A stretch of DNA of 16,780 nucleotides from DASPTT01 sp035623275. GTDB lineage: Bacteria > Actinomycetota > Acidimicrobiia > Acidimicrobiales > UBA8190. Position 1 is the stretch's first letter; the number at the start of each line of letters is the position of its first letter. The translations under genes and the position numbers were made by a program. The DNA is taken from contig DASPTT010000101.1 of NCBI GenBank assembly GCA_035623275.1, positions 1 to 16,780 on the forward strand. Direction: 5' to 3'. Under the pieces are notes generated by a model. It did not search any database. It was given only the letters and a program-made list of their open reading frames with translations, and had not been told where the DNA came from. Shown here in pieces: positions 14,640-16,780 of the stretch.

Positions 14640-14650
14640 ATGCTTCTCGG
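14639..14650 (+). promoter_or_regulatory. Probable leaderless -10 element of the stand-alone acyl-CoA dehydrogenase
   Basis: TATGCT (14639-14644), with a TG directly upstream, is followed by 6 nt and the GTG at 14651. There is no Shine-Dalgarno. The layout matches that seen before the TetR gene at 7018. No convincing -35 is seen at 16-18 bp. Confidence 0.5.
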
Positions 14651-15820
14651 GTGCCCACCCCTCTGGCTCCCGGCGCCGACGAGGTCCGCCAGGAGATCCT
14701 CGACACGGTCCGGCGCTTCGTGGCCCGGGAGGTGATCCCCGTGGCTTCCGTGCTCGAGCACGAGGACCGCTTCCCCGACGAGATCGTCGAGCAGATGAAG
14801 GCGATGGGCCTCTTCGGCGTCACCATCCCCGAGGCCTACGGTGGCCTGGGCCTGGACCTCGTCACCTACGTGGGCATCATCGAGGAGCTCGCCTACGGCT
14901 GGATGAGCCTGACCGGCATCGTCAACACCCACACCATGGTGGCGACGCTGCTGCTGGCCCACGGCACCGAGGAGCAGAAGCGGCGCTGGCTGCCGGCGAT
15001 GGCGACCGGCGAGCGCCGCGGCGCGCTGTCGCTTTCGGAACCAGACGCCGGCAGTGACACCCGCTCGCTCTCGTGCAAGGCCGTTCGCGACGGGGACGTC
15101 TTCGTCGTCAACGGGACCAAGGCCTGGGTCACCAACGGCGAGCGGGCAGCCATCGTGGCCCTCGCGGCGCGCACCGACAAGGGGATCTCCGCGCTGATCG
15201 TGGAGAAGGAGCCGGGACCGAGCTTCCAAGGCATCACGGTCTCCAAGCACGTGGGCAAGCTCGGCTATCGCGGCGTGGAGACCGTCGAGATGGCCTATGT
15301 GGACCACCGCGTGCCCGTGTCCAACCTCGTCGGCGACGACGGGCGCGGCCTGCCCCAGATCCTCGGCGTCCTCGAGGTCGGCCGCATCAACATCGCGGCA
15401 CGGGCCACCGGTGTGGCGCGCGCCGCCTTCGACGCCGCCCTTGCCTATGCGCAACAGCGCAGCACGTTCGGCAAGCCCATCGCCGAGCACCAGGCCATCC
15501 AGCTGAAGCTGGCCGACATGGCGACGCGCCTCGAGGCCGCCCGCCTGCTCACCGACAGCGCCGCCCGCCGCAAGATGGCGGGCGAGCGCTGCGACGTCGA
15601 GGCGGGCATGGCCAAGCTCTTCGCCAGCGAGACGGCGATGGACCTGGCGACCGAGGCCATGCGCATCCACGGCGGCATGGGGTACACGACGGAGCTGCCG
15701 GTCGAGCGCTACTTCCGCGACGCGCCGCTCATGATGATCGGCGAGGGCACCAACGAGATCCAGCGCCTCGTCATCGCCCGGGGCCTGCTCGCCCGGGCGC
15801 AGGGCCGCCCCTCGCCCTAG
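14651..15820 (+). CDS. Acyl-CoA dehydrogenase, canonical homotetrameric type
   Basis: This 389-residue protein is a complete acyl-CoA dehydrogenase that would introduce a trans double bond in an acyl-CoA using FAD and pass electrons to ETF. Unlike the FadE pair next door it has all key motifs in one chain: IPEAYGGLGLD (59-69), LSEPDAGSDTRS (128-139), KAWVTNGERA (157-166), RSTFGKPIAEHQAIQ (270-284) and HGGMGYTTELPVERYFRDA (340-358). IGEGTNEIQR (363-372) carries E365 at the short/medium-chain catalytic base position. The frame is open far upstream, but the GTG at 14651 gives the family's normal N-terminus and sits 6 nt after a TATGCT box. It is divergent from the ligase operon across 60 bp. Its TAG stop shares CTAG with the stop of the opposing CoA-transferase gene. 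A short-chain, branched or glutaryl-type substrate is possible. Confidence 0.94.
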   Translation: MPTPLAPGADEVRQEILDTVRRFVAREVIPVASVLEHEDRFPDEIVEQMKAMGLFGVTIPEAYGGLGLDLVTYVGIIEELAYGWMSLTGIVNTHTMVATLLLAHGTEEQKRRWLPAMATGERRGALSLSEPDAGSDTRSLSCKAVRDGDVFVVNGTKAWVTNGERAAIVALAARTDKGISALIVEKEPGPSFQGITVSKHVGKLGYRGVETVEMAYVDHRVPVSNLVGDDGRGLPQILGVLEVGRINIAARATGVARAAFDAALAYAQQRSTFGKPIAEHQAIQLKLADMATRLEAARLLTDSAARRKMAGERCDVEAGMAKLFASETAMDLATEAMRIHGGMGYTTELPVERYFRDAPLMMIGEGTNEIQRLVIARGLLARAQGRPSP

Positions 15821-16780
15821 CGACCCGCGTCGTGGAGCTCCGCCAACACCTCCGCCGTGTGCTCGCCGAGCTGCGGCACCGTGGCGGTGCGCGGAGGCCG
15901 CCCGCCGGCGTCGCCGAAGGTCACCGGTCCGTTGACGGAACGGAAGGCCCCGCCGTCGACGTCGACGAACCCGTCGTTGACGAGCAGCTGCGGGTCCTCG
16001 ACCACCTGCGGCGGCGTCTGCGCCGGCGCCCACCAGACGCTCTCGGCGTCGAAGCGCTCGGCCCACTCGGACAGCGGTCTGGTGGCGATGACCTCGTCGA
16101 GGATGGCGATGACCTCGGCCCGGTGCCTGCGGATGGCCGCGGCATCGGCGAAGCGCGGGTCCTCGAGCAGCTCCGGCCGGCCCAGGGCCCGGCACACCGC
16201 GCCGATGTGGCGTCCGGCCTCGAGGCCGGTGAGGAAGAACCAGCGCCCGTCCGCGGCGCGGTAGGGGTTCATGAGCGGCGCCTGGTTCCGCTGGCGGGGC
16301 TCGGCGGCGGCCACCTTGCCCAGCCCGAGCTGCAAGCCCAGGTCCCACCCGAGGATGTACGCCCCGGTGCGCAACAGCGAGACCTCCACCACCCGGCCCC
16401 GGCCGCTCTCGCGCTGCTCGAGGACCGCGCCGAGGATCCCGGCGAGGGCGGCGAGGCCGGTGATGTGGTCGCCGATGCCGCCACGCGCGTTGAGGGGGCT
16501 GCCCTCCCCGTCGGCCATCTGCATGGAGAGGCCCGAGCGCGCCCAGAAGGCGCCGATGTCGTACGCGGAACGGTTGCGGTCCTCGCCGCGCAGGCCGTAG
16601 CCGCTCACGCTGCAGTACACGAGGCGCGGATGGCGCCCCACCGTCGTCTCGGGCTCGAGTCCGAGGTTGTCCAGCGCGTCCGGCCGCAGGTTGGTGACGA
16701 AGACGTCGGCGCCCGCCAACAGGTCCTCGAGCGACGCCCGGTCGCCGTCCTGGCGGAGGTCCAGGACGACACTGCGCTTG
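15817..16780 (-). CDS. Family III CoA transferase (CaiB/BaiF-like), 5'-truncated by the window edge
   Basis: About 320 C-terminal residues of a CaiB/BaiF-family protein are visible. The reading frame stays open to the right edge: the first visible residues KRSVVLDLRQ (from 16779) match the conserved segment that follows the missing N-terminus, so the gene begins outside. Further family landmarks are ADVFVTNLRPD (24-34 of the visible part), YDIGAFWARSG (73-83), NARGGIGDHITGL with the likely catalytic aspartate at visible residue 104, and PYRAADGRWFFLTG in the middle. Members transfer CoA between acids, act as carnitine-type transferases, or racemise alpha-methylacyl-CoA. In this setting it may activate or epimerise an acyl-CoA used by the neighbouring dehydrogenases. 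It is convergent with the stand-alone dehydrogenase. Confidence 0.9.
   Translation of the reverse strand, partial: KRSVVLDLRQDGDRASLEDLLAGADVFVTNLRPDALDNLGLEPETTVGRHPRLVYCSVSGYGLRGEDRNRSAYDIGAFWARSGLSMQMADGEGSPLNARGGIGDHITGLAALAGILGAVLEQRESGRGRVVEVSLLRTGAYILGWDLGLQLGLGKVAAAEPRQRNQAPLMNPYRAADGRWFFLTGLEAGRHIGAVCRALGRPELLEDPRFADAAAIRRHRAEVIAILDEVIATRPLSEWAERFDAESVWWAPAQTPPQVVEDPQLLVNDGFVDVDGGAFRSVNGPVTFGDAGGRPPRTATVPQLGEHTAEVLAELHDAGR

Noticed and set aside
13070..14650. Open upstream extension of the plus-strand dehydrogenase frame
   Set aside because: It is antisense to the acyl-CoA ligase with no dehydrogenase-like sequence; the family N-terminus and a -10 box place the start at 14651.
16717..16719. 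TTG at 16719 as start of the CoA transferase
   Set aside because: The frame continues to the window edge with family-typical residues KRSVVLDLR, so the gene is truncated by the window rather than starting here.
1..16780. tRNA, rRNA, CRISPR array, insertion sequence, prophage or riboswitch
   Set aside because: Reading both strands I saw no cloverleaf, transposase, regularly spaced repeat array or terminal inverted repeats; gaps between genes are too short for most of these.

Overview
The window is very GC-rich, with dense, overlapping genes and almost no non-coding DNA. The protein families (paired FadE-like acyl-CoA dehydrogenases, TetR regulators, NtaA/SnaA-type flavin monooxygenase, Rieske oxygenase, family III CoA transferase) and apparently leaderless promoters (TANNNT followed 6 nt later by the start codon) point to an actinobacterium. 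A Mycobacterium/Rhodococcus-like or Acidimicrobiia-like lineage is my inference; no rRNA or other taxonomic marker is present. The content is a catabolic island for an unidentified, probably cyclic or aromatic, carbon source. I see no mobile element, CRISPR array, tRNA or rRNA.

Layout: (1) 33-5690, plus strand: a tight operon of a metal-dependent amidohydrolase, an LLM-class flavin monooxygenase, a 67-residue remnant resembling the C-terminal end of a DapB-like dehydrogenase, a second amidohydrolase of a different subfamily whose first metal motif HxH reads ExN, a cupin resembling 2,4'-dihydroxyacetophenone dioxygenase, and a zinc alcohol dehydrogenase. (2) 5744-6877, minus: an unrecognised 377-residue protein with an internal duplication and a Cys-rich C-terminus, divergent from a TetR gene (7018-7608, plus). 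A perfect 14-bp palindrome sits in the spacer of the minus-strand promoter between them. (3) 7613-14590, minus: a seven-gene operon read in the order acyl-CoA ligase, FadE-like beta-type subunit, FadE-like alpha-type subunit, enoyl-CoA hydratase-like protein, Rieske oxygenase, 108-residue hypothetical protein, TetR. (4) 14651-15820, plus: a stand-alone canonical acyl-CoA dehydrogenase, divergent from that operon. (5) 15817-16780, minus: a family III CoA transferase that runs off the right edge.

Likely joint function (inference): the ligase or the CoA transferase makes a CoA thioester; the two-subunit dehydrogenase, the stand-alone dehydrogenase and the crotonase shorten or desaturate a side chain; the Rieske, LLM and cupin oxygenases hydroxylate or open a ring or cleave a C-C bond; the alcohol dehydrogenase and the amidohydrolases process the products. 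Dedicated electron-transfer partners (ferredoxin, ferredoxin reductase, flavin reductase) are absent from the window. The strongest points for follow-up are the ExN amidohydrolase, the duplicated Cys-rich protein with its TetR switch, the small protein behind the Rieske oxygenase, the complementary dehydrogenase halves, and the compact divergent leaderless promoters.
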